DNA of 64,000 bases from Halorubrum lacusprofundi ATCC 49239 (GTDB lineage: Archaea; Halobacteriota; Halobacteria; Halobacteriales; Haloferacaceae), in assembly GCF_000022205.1 (NCBI RefSeq), contig NC_012028.1:372001-436000 (forward strand). Direction: 5' to 3'. This document shows, in pieces, positions 41,468 to 49,880 of the stretch. A program made the position numbers and the translations under genes. The notes beneath the pieces are model-generated. The model saw nothing but the letters and a program-made list of their open reading frames with translations. It was not told where the DNA came from and did no database searches. Within the stretch, counting starts at the first letter, position 1, and each line of letters starts with the position of its first letter.

Positions 41468-42354
41468 CAGGAATCACTCCCGTTCGACGCCGTTTGAGCC
41501 GAATCAGTTGGGCCGCCGTCGATGATGGTTAGATCACATGCGTATTTCTCTCCACCATACTCGATCGTCTGTGAGTACGACGGATTCGCTCCAGCTTGGA
41601 GGGTTCCCGTGACGGTGAGCGTATCCGTCTCCAACTCACTGCACTCAATAGCTCCGTAAACACCGGTCGGGTCTTCTGTCTGATAGACAGGCGTCGTCGT
41701 GTAGATGGTCGTCTCTCCGGGTGACAGAAGCCGGTTCAGGTTGGTCGTCACTGTCTCCGACGCAGATACCTTTGCCTGCGGTGAATTGCGCCACTCTACT
41801 GCCGTGAGATACGTTGGTGCATTGCCCGTATTCTTGACAGTGAGAGCGGCGAATTGTTGCCAAGCTGAACCGCTCTTCTCCCAGTCCATGTCCGGGTTAT
41901 TCTGTGCCCAGATGACATCCGTGATCGTGACCTGGGGCTCCAAGGAGATCGTCGTTTCACCGATAGTTTTGTCGCCAGCGACGGCGACGACATGGTACTC
42001 TCCGGGGGTGTACCCGTCTTCGGTTTCCCCGAGTAGCTGAAATGTTACCTGTGTCGCTCCTTCTTGGACCCGCTGGAGTGAGTTCATCTCGCCGTTCGGG
42101 TTGATGAGATTGACCGAATCAGCATCAGTATCGCTGGCGAGTTCGACGACGAGAGCAGTCTCGGTCATCGCAACTCGCTCGAAAGCGTCGCTCTCACTTC
42201 CAGGCGGTGGCGATGTCTCGGAGCTCGGGCTCTTTGTCTCGGATGGCGATGAAGAACAGCCAGCGAGTGCGACGAGGGTCCCGGTGAGCCCACTGAGAAC
42301 TGTTCGACGGCCAATACGCCTGTCGTGGCTGGATGCGTCTGTCGTGTCGTTCAT
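41467..42354 (-). CDS. Tat lipoprotein of the conjugation operon
   Basis: 295 residues from MNDTTDASSHDRRIGRRTVL. The twin-arginine motif and lipobox ALAGC place it on the outside of the membrane. The mature part is built of two beta domains (TALVVELASDTDADSVNLIN, PQVTITDVIWAQNNPDMDWE, GNAPTYLTAVEWRN) like Ig-fold surface proteins. Its ATG overlaps the stop of the preceding gene (ATGA, 42351-42354). It may help contact recipient cells or stabilise the channel. A far upstream start (42543) lies inside the previous gene and is rejected. Confidence 0.75.
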   Translation of the reverse strand: MNDTTDASSHDRRIGRRTVLSGLTGTLVALAGCSSSPSETKSPSSETSPPPGSESDAFERVAMTETALVVELASDTDADSVNLINPNGEMNSLQRVQEGATQVTFQLLGETEDGYTPGEYHVVAVAGDKTIGETTISLEPQVTITDVIWAQNNPDMDWEKSGSAWQQFAALTVKNTGNAPTYLTAVEWRNSPQAKVSASETVTTNLNRLLSPGETTIYTTTPVYQTEDPTGVYGAIECSELETDTLTVTGTLQAGANPSYSQTIEYGGEKYACDLTIIDGGPTDSAQTASNGSDS

Positions 42355-44111
42355 GTTCGATTTGAGAGACCGAGTAGTGCGCCATCGGACATATAGTCGA
42401 ATCCGAAGACCAGGACTGCGAGCGGGATGAACCAGAGAATCGTCACGACGACGACCTGGATGAGCGTCTGGAAATCGGGATAGTTCCCCGGCGTCTTTGC
42501 GACATCCGTTGCCGTTGCGTAGGGACGATCTGTCCGCCACCACTCGGATGGCTGGTACTCCCCTCGTACGAGCGCCCCTGGATTCGAGAGCGTGAGGGTG
42601 GCTATCCCGCTGCTGTTCAGCGCCGCAGTCTGGTTGCCGGCCGTAACACGACCGCTGGTGACAGCCGCGCCGGTCGCCGTCTCCGTGACCGTTGCGCGGA
42701 CGACCGCGTGCGTCGCGTTGGCGTTGGTGGCCGTGAGAGTGAGGTTCGTCTCGCGGACGGTCTGCTGGTCGGATAGGCTGACCGTCCGCGATTGTCCGCG
42801 AACGATTCCGTGTACGGTGACCTCGCGGAAGGCGCTCTCATCGAGGGTTGTGGACGTCACCGCAATCGAGTCGGCATTCACGTAGGGGCTAGCAGACTCC
42901 AGGTCGATGTTCAGTGGCAGTGATGGGCCGGTCTGCTCCGTCCCCCACGTTTCCTCGATAGCGAGTGGGCGCTCACCATCGTCAGTCAGGTCGGTGGGGA
43001 CGTACGGCGCTTGCCGACTCGGGAACGCGTGAGTCTGGACGGGGCGCACCGACGATATCGCCCGCGACGTGTTGGTCGCGGTGTTCGTGACCATCGTCTG
43101 CCAGCCGGCTCGACTCGCTGTGTAGAACCACCAGTTGCTCCGGGCTCGAACGTCGCCGTCGACCGAGATCGTCGACCACTCGGTGTTCGGGTGGACAACC
43201 GCGCCGACACGATCCTCGGTGGCTTCGAACTGGACGCGCTTGCCTGCGATATCCGAGAGCCGGTTGACGACGACGCGCTGTGACGTCGATACCGTTCTCG
43301 ATGCTTCCGGTGTTTCGACGTCACGATTCCAGTCGCCATCACAGCCGGCTGTCGACGAATTCCAGTCGGGGCAGTCCAGCGTGACGTGACGCAGCGTCAC
43401 CGTGATCGTGGCGTCGACGGTCAGCTGCGGCGAACCCGAAAGACCGGTGTACTGGAGCGTGGCCTGATGCCCGCTTGCGCTGTCGAGCAGTCGGCCGTCT
43501 GCAGAAAGGTCGACCGACTCGATCTGTGTTTGGTCGATTGACCAGCGTTCACGCTGCGACCCATTTCGATCGTCCTGGGGAACGGCAATCCGGTAATCAC
43601 TGATCGTGCGGACCTGACCGTCCGGCGCAACGTACTGGGTCGTTCCGTTCGCGTGGTGAAGTATCGTCGAGGGCTGTGTGGCGAAGATGCTGACGTACGC
43701 ATCTTTGATGTACACGCCGTCTTCGAGGGACGCACCGGTCGGGTGGACTGACTCCCTACGACCACCAGGACTGTAATCGCCGAAATCGCCGCTATTCCAG
43801 TTCGACGTAGCCTGTGGTGGGCGAGCGAACGGGACATCTGTCGAGCGGGCGAGTCGATGCGCGAATTCGGCGCGCGATGAGACGTTGGCGTCGTCGAAAT
43901 CGTCGACCGAGAGGTTACCGTTGTCGACGTCGTCCGACCAGAGTCGCTGGAAGGTGCTGTTGTTCACACCGTAGGCGGGCCCATCGGCAGGCACAGCGTC
44001 ACCTGAGTCCGGTGGGGTGACGGCACTAAGACCTTCTGCAGCGACAATCCCGGCGGTACCACTCACGAGGAGAAGGGCAAGCACCGTGGCCATGGAGCGG
44101 CGGGCAGACAT
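42351..44111 (-). CDS. Secreted surface protein with C-terminal membrane anchor (conjugation operon)
   Basis: 586 residues. A Sec signal (SMATVLALLLVSGTAGIVAA, about 6-25) and a single C-terminal helix (LIQVVVVTILWFIPLAVLVF) frame a large extracellular domain with many Asn-x-Ser/Thr sites and beta repeats. It contains one cysteine pair (LDCPDWNSSTAGCDGDW). It likely forms part of the cell-surface structure of the transfer apparatus. Recognised as haloarchaeal conjugation-associated by context only. Confidence 0.7.
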   Translation of the reverse strand: MSARRSMATVLALLLVSGTAGIVAAEGLSAVTPPDSGDAVPADGPAYGVNNSTFQRLWSDDVDNGNLSVDDFDDANVSSRAEFAHRLARSTDVPFARPPQATSNWNSGDFGDYSPGGRRESVHPTGASLEDGVYIKDAYVSIFATQPSTILHHANGTTQYVAPDGQVRTISDYRIAVPQDDRNGSQRERWSIDQTQIESVDLSADGRLLDSASGHQATLQYTGLSGSPQLTVDATITVTLRHVTLDCPDWNSSTAGCDGDWNRDVETPEASRTVSTSQRVVVNRLSDIAGKRVQFEATEDRVGAVVHPNTEWSTISVDGDVRARSNWWFYTASRAGWQTMVTNTATNTSRAISSVRPVQTHAFPSRQAPYVPTDLTDDGERPLAIEETWGTEQTGPSLPLNIDLESASPYVNADSIAVTSTTLDESAFREVTVHGIVRGQSRTVSLSDQQTVRETNLTLTATNANATHAVVRATVTETATGAAVTSGRVTAGNQTAALNSSGIATLTLSNPGALVRGEYQPSEWWRTDRPYATATDVAKTPGNYPDFQTLIQVVVVTILWFIPLAVLVFGFDYMSDGALLGLSNRT

Positions 44112-44163
44112 GATCTATCGAGCGGGGGTTTCAGGGACGGTTCGTTGACGATGCTATATGGGC

Positions 44164-44649
44164 CTAAAATGGTTTGACACAGTCTGAGAAGCCGAATCCC
44201 ATCTGGCTGCCGACCTTATCGATGAGTTCGGGTGAGACGAGTGCAAGGACGACGATGCCGAAGCCGATGCCGGACATAACGAGTTTCTCCTTGGCATCGT
44301 TCTTCTTCTCGGGATTGCCGCCAGCCCGCATGTACGAGAGGCCAGCCGTCCCGATGTAAAAGGCAGTTGCAGGAAGCCCGAGGCCAGCAATCGCGCCGAA
44401 CACCAGGTCGATGCCGGTCGCGACGCCTGTGTTGCAGTAGACATCGCCGACCTGGTTCTGTGCCGCGGCCGGGCCGACAGCTACCACGAGGAACGCAATC
44501 CCCATCGAAAGCGAGATCACTCGTGGGGGTGCACGAGTGAGCGTCGCTTTGAGACGACGGCTGAACAGGAATTCGGAGGGCTGGCTGTCAGTGGCGGTCG
44601 GTTCAGTTGCCGGTGCATCGCTCGCCGAATCGGAAGGTGGATCGTTCAT
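44164..44649 (-). CDS. VirB2/TrbC-like pilin candidate
   Basis: 161 residues. After a disordered N-terminus comes a signal-like helix (VISLSMGIAFLVVAVGPAAAQ), then two membrane helices (LVFGAIAGLGLPATAFYIGTAG and IGFGIVVLALVSPELIDKVG) separated by a short basic loop (RAGGNPEKKNDAKEK). This helix, charged loop, helix layout after a cleaved signal is that of VirB2/TrbC pilins. It is near the head of the conjugation operon, as pilins usually are. Two cysteines (VYCNTG, SDCVKPF) could be bridged. Confidence 0.65.
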   Translation of the reverse strand: MNDPPSDSASDAPATEPTATDSQPSEFLFSRRLKATLTRAPPRVISLSMGIAFLVVAVGPAAAQNQVGDVYCNTGVATGIDLVFGAIAGLGLPATAFYIGTAGLSYMRAGGNPEKKNDAKEKLVMSGIGFGIVVLALVSPELIDKVGSQMGFGFSDCVKPF

Positions 44650-44663
44650 GCGGTGTTTGGCTG

Positions 44664-44933
44664 CTAGTCGTTGGAGGGGTCTGATTCGAGCAGGGCGTTC
44701 AGGTCCTCGATGCTGGAGGTTTGGTCGAGGAGGTCGTCGAGGTCGCGGTTGGTGTCGGTGAGCGCCTCCTCGATGAGGATCGAGAGCTCGTCGCGGTCGA
44801 TGTCTCGATAGGCCATCTGCTCGGCCAGTGCTTCGCGGAAGAGTCCGGATGCATTGATGCCGCTCGCCCAGCTGAGGAACAACGCATCAGGAGGTTCGAT
44901 CGACACAGTGGTGTTGACAGTGTTCCGTGCCAT
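44664..44933 (-). CDS. Small protein at the head of the conjugation operon
   Basis: 89 residues, MARNTVNTTVSIEPPDALFL. The N-terminal strand plus two helices (LFREALAEQMAYRDIDRDEL) could form a ribbon-helix-helix fold, which would fit a regulator of the operon; this is tentative. It is 14 bases ahead of the pilin-like gene. Confidence 0.55.
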   Translation of the reverse strand: MARNTVNTTVSIEPPDALFLSWASGINASGLFREALAEQMAYRDIDRDELSILIEEALTDTNRDLDDLLDQTSSIEDLNALLESDPSND

Positions 44934-45173
44934 TCGTGTGTTGAGTATGTACGATTAAACGCCATCCTGTAGTATTGCGTGCTGTCATATATGTCTTTTG
45001 TGAGGCCCGAGAACTAGCGCATTAATATAGGTGTTCTTATATAATAATCATTTACTGTGACACCGCTGTACTGTCGAAACTGGCACACTGCACTATGAAA
45101 TATTGGGCTTCAACTCATCTACAGCCCTTCTATACAGTGCTGGTAAGAAGCCACCAGAGAAATATGTCATCCG
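44934..45173. promoter_or_regulatory. AT-rich divergent promoter region of the conjugation operon
   Basis: 240 bp between the first conjugation gene (minus) and the zinc-ribbon gene (plus). The stretch 45019-45060 (CATTAATATAGG, TTCTTATATAATAATCATTT) is far richer in A/T than its surroundings and carries TATA-like boxes for both directions. Confidence 0.5.
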
Positions 45174-45347
45174 ATGGATAACTGCGGTGACTGTGGTGGT
45201 GGCGTACTCGATGGCTATCGCTGCGACAACTGCGGCAACTACACCTGCAAGAACTGTTTCGAACATCTGCCCTCGAAAGGCCTCATCGTAACCAAGCACA
45301 AATGTCCACACTGCAACGAGTGGGTAGTACTTAATCAATACGCATAA
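45174..45347 (+). CDS. 57-residue zinc-ribbon protein
   Basis: ATG at 45174: MDNCGDCGGGVLDGYRCDNC, then YTCKNCFEHLP and KHKCPHCNEWVVLNQYA. Eight cysteines arranged as four CxxC-type pairs, plus histidines, can hold two zinc ions, RING- or rubredoxin-like. The cysteine spacing makes this strand and frame far more convincing than the membrane-like frame on the other strand. Function unknown; it is divergent from the conjugation operon. Confidence 0.7.
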   Translation: MDNCGDCGGGVLDGYRCDNCGNYTCKNCFEHLPSKGLIVTKHKCPHCNEWVVLNQYA

Positions 45348-45858
45348 CACGGACAGGCGAACTCTGATTGTGAATCATCCCGATCCGTCCCTGAGACGAA
45401 GCCCTCGCCGTGATCAGCGGCATCACGATAGCTGAGCGAAATAATGAGATTGACGTTTTTGGCTGAGATGTCCCGTTGATAGCGGTTCTGGCCGTCAAAG
45501 TCGAGGACATCTTCGACGGGCCGGAAGTAACTGTATTCGTCCTGTTAAGCGGCTGTGTCTTCGACGTAGTGGAGGTAAACTCGTGTTCACCAGCGGTTGT
45601 GACGGCTGTGCGGGTATCGGTGCTAGCGCGTTGGAAGCGCTGGTCACCGTTGCCGTGAGCGTGTTTCTGGCCACAGAGCGCCTCGACGGGAGCCGCGTCG
45701 AGGCTCTCGACGGGAGCCGCGTCGAGGCTCTCGACCAGTTCTTCGAGGAGGACCGATTCGATATTCTGGTCGGTGACAAACTCGGCAAGCGTGGCGAGTG
45801 GTATCGTTTTGTCGTCGTCGATACTCAGTTCGAACCGCACGTCGATTGTGGCGTGCAT
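45348..45858 (-). pseudogene. ISH6-type transposase remnant, frameshifted and truncated
   Basis: From the ATG at 45858, MHATIDVRFELSIDDDKTIP and LATLAEFVTDQNIESVLLEE, then CGQKHAHGNGDQRFQRASTD and AVTTAGEHEF, match the N-terminus of ISH6-type transposases. After GEHEF the frame shifts, and the family text SLHYVEDTA appears only in another frame. The catalytic domain is missing. A 24-base tandem duplication (SLDAAPVE twice) lies at about 45685-45732. Confidence 0.7.
45685..45732. repeat. 24-bp tandem duplication inside the transposase remnant
   Basis: CGACGGGAGCCGCGTCGAGG plus CTCT is repeated twice without a gap, duplicating eight residues (ESLDAAPV) in the remnant. Confidence 0.7.
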
Positions 45859-45965
45859 GGTACCTCTTAGATGGATACCAGTAGGTGACCTCGTCCTCAC
45901 GGGAGCCAGTTTCTACTGGACTCTAGAGGACTTTGCAACACGACCAAAATGTCGCGGGGCATGGC

Positions 45966-46529
45966 TTACTGGTCGTCGTCCAGATCGCGGTACTGAGGCG
46001 GTGCTTCTCCCTGTTCGTTGACGACAGCGGGGCCACCATCCAGCGATCCCTCACGGGCTTCCTGAAGGTCGATGGAGTGTTCCCAACCGTCCCCCATATC
46101 GAACGTGTAGGAGAGCGCGCCCAGTTGTTCGGGGTCGAGTTCCTCGACCGTCGTGTCCGCGGCGTTGCCTTCCGTCGGGGGGTTCCTCTGAAGGTCTCTG
46201 AATCGCTCTTTGGCCTCGGCCGCGGCATCGTCCGGCACAGCCCGGTCGATGAAGCGGCCGATTTCCCCGTCGTCCATCGGTGGCCAGCTCACTCCGCCGT
46301 CGTAGAGGTGTGGGTGGACGTAACTCCGGAGTGCGATACCCTCCTTGTCGCGTGTGATGAACTCGTAGGCGTGGGAGTCCCACCGCTTGAACGCGTCGAA
46401 AATAGCCTCGTGGAACGCCGCTAACGTGTGCGAGCCGTTGATTTCGATATCTCGCCAGACCTCCTCGTCAGGCTCAAAGCCCAGCAGCGGATTCGGCTGG
46501 AGCCAGACGCGAAACACGTAGATCGTCAT
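45966..46529 (-). CDS. Plasmid pRiA4b ORF-3-like protein
   Basis: 187 residues from MTIYVFRVWLQPNPLLGFEP. The family features are clear: an RVWLxPNPLLGFxP start, WRDIEINGSHTLAAFHEAIF, HAYEF, and YTFDMGDGWEHSIDLQE near the C-terminus (the GDxWEH motif). Function unknown, but these proteins are frequent on plasmids and in accessory regions. A start at 46610 adds an unlikely extension. Confidence 0.85.
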   Translation of the reverse strand: MTIYVFRVWLQPNPLLGFEPDEEVWRDIEINGSHTLAAFHEAIFDAFKRWDSHAYEFITRDKEGIALRSYVHPHLYDGGVSWPPMDDGEIGRFIDRAVPDDAAAEAKERFRDLQRNPPTEGNAADTTVEELDPEQLGALSYTFDMGDGWEHSIDLQEAREGSLDGGPAVVNEQGEAPPQYRDLDDDQ

Positions 46530-46633
46530 AGGTAGCACTTCCAGAGCAGGGCTTGTAGGCGTTCCTCCACGACGCTGCTCGTCATACCTCTGCAACCCGA
46601 GTTCGCCCAATCACCACACAACCGTCCAGCGGA

Positions 46634-46675
46634 TTAACCAACAGTGAACGCCTTTGGCGTACATACGTTGGTTAA
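46634..46675. repeat. 42-bp inverted repeat TTAACCAAC-N24-GTTGGTTAA, copy 3
   Basis: Perfect arms at 46634-46642 and 46667-46675 with a 24-base spacer that has its own central palindrome (ACGCC-TTT-GGCGT). It lies between divergent genes, at the border between the conjugation block and the XPB/Bax1 pair. Confidence 0.75.
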
Positions 46676-46761
46676 GACTGTTCAGCGACAGAGACGCCAC
46701 TCACCGGAACGCGGAGAACCCACATATTGAATCCGTCCGGGAACATCCGTCTCCATACTGA

Positions 46762-48162
46762 ATGCGAATCGAGTTCGACGACGGAACCCTCCTGCTCCGC
46801 GATGCACCGGATAACGTCCCTTACGCGGAGTGGGACGACCGCGTCGACGAGTACCGCACCCAAGCGTATCGATATCGAGCGCTCCTCGAATGGGCCGGTG
46901 CATGGTCGGACGGAGACGAACAAGCAACGCTGCACGACGGCTTCGCTCCCGCGCTCGAAGACGCCGCTCGGGCCTACCCCGATCTCGACCTCACGCCAGC
47001 GCTCCACATCGAACCACGAGACTACCAGCAGGCCGCCCTCGACGCCTGGATCGACCACGACCGCCGGGGCAGCGTCGTCCTCCCCACGGGCAGCGGGAAG
47101 ACGTTCCTCGGCCTCCAAGCCATCGCTGACGCCGGCGTCAGCGCGCTCGTCGTCACGCCGACGATCGATCTGATGAATCAGTGGCACGCCACGCTCACCA
47201 ACGCCTTTGGTGAGCAGCTCCCGGAGCCGGTCGGCGTCCTCGGCGGTGGCAGCCACAACGTCACCGCGATCACCGTCACCACCTACGACAGCGCCTATCG
47301 GTACATCAACGAGTATGGCGACCAGTTCGGGCTACTCGTCGTCGATGAGGAACACCACCTGCCAGCGCCGACCTACCGTCAAATCCCTGAGATGACCATC
47401 GCGCCCTATAGGTTGGGACTGACCGCGACCTACGAGCGCCCCGACGGGAAACACGAACTGCTCGAAGAGCTCCTCGGGCCAGTTGTCTACCGCGAAAACG
47501 TCGACGAACTCGCCGGGGAGTATCTCAGCGAGTACGAGACGATCCACATGTCGGTCGACCTCACGGCCGACGAGGGCGAGACGTACGACGAGGAGTACCA
47601 GCTCTACCGCGATTACGTTGACAGCCACGAGTTCGACCTCTGGAAGGAGGACGGCTATGCGGAGTTCCTCAAACGCACGTCCTACGACCCGCAAGGGCGG
47701 CGGGCGCTCATCGCCAAGCAACGTGCCGAGCGAATCGCCCGAACCGCCGAAAAGAAACTCGACACGCTCGACAATCTCATCAAACGGCATCACGATGACC
47801 GCGCCATCATCTTCACCGCGAACAACGACTTCGCCTACGACATCTCTCAAGAATTCATCGTCCCCTGCATCACCCACCAGACCAAGACTGACGAACGCAC
47901 CGAGATTCTGGAACGGTTCCGGACGGGGGAGTACTCGATGCTGGTGACTTCGCAGGTGCTTGACGAGGGGATCGACGTGCCTGCGGCGAACGTCGGGATC
48001 ATCCTCTCGGGGAGTGCCTCGAAACGCCAGTACGCCCAGCGGCTCGGCCGGATATTGCGGCCCACGGATGATCGCCAACCGGCACGCCTCTACGAAATCA
48101 TCACGGACGAGACGATGGAGACCTATGTTTCCCAGCGCCGCCGTGAGGGGGTGAGTGCGTAG
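46762..48162 (+). CDS. xpb: XPB/Rad25-type DNA helicase
   Basis: 466 residues. The N-terminal damage-recognition-like region is followed by superfamily-2 motifs: PTGSGKTFLGLQAI (about 110), LLVVDEEHHLP (about 194), RLGLTATYERPDG (III), IIFTANNDFAYDIS, TSQVLDEGIDVPAA and QYAQRLGRILRP (VI). Archaeal XPB works with the nuclease Bax1 to open and cut damaged DNA. Its stop overlaps the GTG of the next gene by one base (TAGTG), so the pair is coupled. Confidence 0.9.
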   Translation: MRIEFDDGTLLLRDAPDNVPYAEWDDRVDEYRTQAYRYRALLEWAGAWSDGDEQATLHDGFAPALEDAARAYPDLDLTPALHIEPRDYQQAALDAWIDHDRRGSVVLPTGSGKTFLGLQAIADAGVSALVVTPTIDLMNQWHATLTNAFGEQLPEPVGVLGGGSHNVTAITVTTYDSAYRYINEYGDQFGLLVVDEEHHLPAPTYRQIPEMTIAPYRLGLTATYERPDGKHELLEELLGPVVYRENVDELAGEYLSEYETIHMSVDLTADEGETYDEEYQLYRDYVDSHEFDLWKEDGYAEFLKRTSYDPQGRRALIAKQRAERIARTAEKKLDTLDNLIKRHHDDRAIIFTANNDFAYDISQEFIVPCITHQTKTDERTEILERFRTGEYSMLVTSQVLDEGIDVPAANVGIILSGSASKRQYAQRLGRILRPTDDRQPARLYEIITDETMETYVSQRRREGVSA

Positions 48163-49520
48163 TGCTGACCGCGAACCTCGCCCGGTCACGCACGACCGAC
48201 GAAGAAGTCAAACCGTTGTTCATCGATCCGACTGATGGACGCTATCGTGAGACGGCACGGGAGCTCATCCAACTGTTCGATGATCATCTCGGCGAGCCGA
48301 AAGGCGACCTCGAGGACTCAATTGACGAGTTGACCGTCGCAGATACCGACTACAAAATCGTCCAGGGACTCGCGAAACTCCTGAAAGACGAGTGCGAGTT
48401 CGAGGTCATCGCCTCGGTCGAACCGCGTGAGATCCGCCAGCGCCTGTTCGAGAAAGCCAACAAGCGGTATCCGATCGTCCGCCAACCGACGCTTGGCGAG
48501 GACACACAGAAACTGGAAGTATACAGCTGGGTTGCAGATGAGTTGGGGATCTCACTCGAAGACTGCTATCGGGGAATGTACGCCGACCTGGAGGCCAACA
48601 AGCGACTTGTCCGAATCGGGACGCGGACCGCCGAGCAATACGCCAGTGACGGCGATTCATCGACGGCGACGACGACGCTGACCGGCAGTAGTGCCGGAGA
48701 ATACGAACACACGGACCTCACCGTGGACTGGCTCCTGACCCGGTACAATCTCGCACTTGCCCAAGCAGTCCTCTACGACGCGACGGAGATGCGGATTCGC
48801 GTCTGGGACCACTTTGGGACGGTGTTCAGCTACGTGAAGCTGTTCGGGCTGATGCACCGTATCTACCCGATCGACGCCGACGGCGAGCGCGTTGGAAGTA
48901 CGGATCAGGCTGCCGGCTACGAAGCCGTGCTGGACGGCCCAGCATCGCTGTTCTCCCAATCGCAGAAGTATGGGATCCGGATGGCGAACTTCCTCCCAGC
49001 GTTACCGCTCTGTGACCGGTGGGAGATGGCTGCCACGATTCTGATCGACGAAACGACCGGCGAGACGCGGCAATTCACGCACGACCACACCGAAAACCTT
49101 GATTCGCACTACAGTGCTGGCGAGCACTTCGATAGCGACATCGAGCGGACGCTCGCGCAGAAATGGGAGCGCTCGAACACGGACTGGGAACTCGTGCGCG
49201 AGGACGACATCTTTGACCTGGGTGCCCAAGTGATGATCCCCGACTTCGCGATCGAACATCCAGACGGTCGGCGGGCAATCCTCGAAATCGTCGGCTTCTG
49301 GACGCCCGAGTATCTGGAGTCAAAGATATCGAAGATCCGGCAGGTGGAGGCTGACAATTTCGTGTTGGCTGTCTCAGAGCAATTGGATTGTGCGAGTGAG
49401 GAGTTCGGAGGGGTCGCTGATCGAGTATTGTGGTTCAAAACCGGGATTCACGTCTACGACGTAGTCGAACTGGCCGACACAGTTGCTATCCCGTCCGAGA
49501 CAGCGTCTGCTTCCGAGTAG
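48162..49520 (+). CDS. bax1: Bax1-like nuclease, DUF790 family
   Basis: 452 residues with a GTG start at 48162. Family text includes LTANLARSRTTDEEVKPLFI at the start, RYNLALAQAVLYDATEMRIR and FSYVKLFGLMHRIYPID in the middle, and a C-terminal PD-(D/E)xK-like nuclease core (MIPDFAIEHPDGRRAILEIV followed by GFWTPEYLESKISKIR). Bax1 binds XPB and cleaves DNA at bubbles. The pair is flanked by 42-bp inverted repeats (46634 and 49781), as if it were a mobile unit. Confidence 0.85.
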   Translation: MLTANLARSRTTDEEVKPLFIDPTDGRYRETARELIQLFDDHLGEPKGDLEDSIDELTVADTDYKIVQGLAKLLKDECEFEVIASVEPREIRQRLFEKANKRYPIVRQPTLGEDTQKLEVYSWVADELGISLEDCYRGMYADLEANKRLVRIGTRTAEQYASDGDSSTATTTLTGSSAGEYEHTDLTVDWLLTRYNLALAQAVLYDATEMRIRVWDHFGTVFSYVKLFGLMHRIYPIDADGERVGSTDQAAGYEAVLDGPASLFSQSQKYGIRMANFLPALPLCDRWEMAATILIDETTGETRQFTHDHTENLDSHYSAGEHFDSDIERTLAQKWERSNTDWELVREDDIFDLGAQVMIPDFAIEHPDGRRAILEIVGFWTPEYLESKISKIRQVEADNFVLAVSEQLDCASEEFGGVADRVLWFKTGIHVYDVVELADTVAIPSETASASE

Positions 49521-49601
49521 GGTTTCTGGCTGGACGACCGATGTCTACATCGTATCGTTGAACTTGCTGCGGGGTCGGTGGCGAGTTCACTCATAACGAG
49601 G

Positions 49602-49761
49602 GTATTCACGAGGGGGCCATAGAATAGTTCACATACCCGTCGTACGGCGGTTTTGGTTAAGAGTAGTGCCAGTTTTTGACCCAATTTTCGGCACTCAAAC
49701 AGGTAATCGCTCCTCTCGACCGACCATGAGAATCATTCTATGCCATCTTCAGAGTATTCAC
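49602..49761. mobile_element. Degenerate MITE related to the 1069-bp IS
   Basis: The left end GAGGGGGCCATAGAATAGTT (49610) and the right end, reverse complement GATGGCATAGAATGATTCTC, resemble the IS end GAGGGTGTCATAGAATAGTT. The flanks GTATTCAC (49602-49609) and GTATTCAC (49754-49761) are an 8-bp direct repeat, a likely target duplication (9 bp with one mismatch). The interior, about 140 bp, has no gene. It is older than the other copies because its ends have diverged. Confidence 0.6.
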
Positions 49762-49780
49762 TGGAAATTGTGGTGTGTCA

Positions 49781-49821
49781 GTAACCAACAAATGGGAGCG
49801 ATCGGCGATTATGTTGGTTAA
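49781..49821. repeat. Inverted repeat TAACCAAC-N23-GTTGGTTAA, copy 4
   Basis: Arms at 49782-49789 (TAACCAAC, preceded by G instead of T) and 49813-49821. The spacer is 23 bases, one shorter than in the other copies, with CGATCG at its centre. It lies between the convergent ends of the Bax1 and brxHII genes. Confidence 0.7.
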
Positions 49822-49880
49822 TACGGTCGTTTCGCAACTCTACGCAAGAGCGTGACTGATTGGTTCCCGGCGAAAAGCGT

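Noticed and set aside
45093-45350. 85-codon minus-strand frame that looks like a membrane protein
   Set aside because: It is antisense to the eight-cysteine zinc-ribbon gene at 45174, whose metal-binding pattern is very unlikely to arise by chance.
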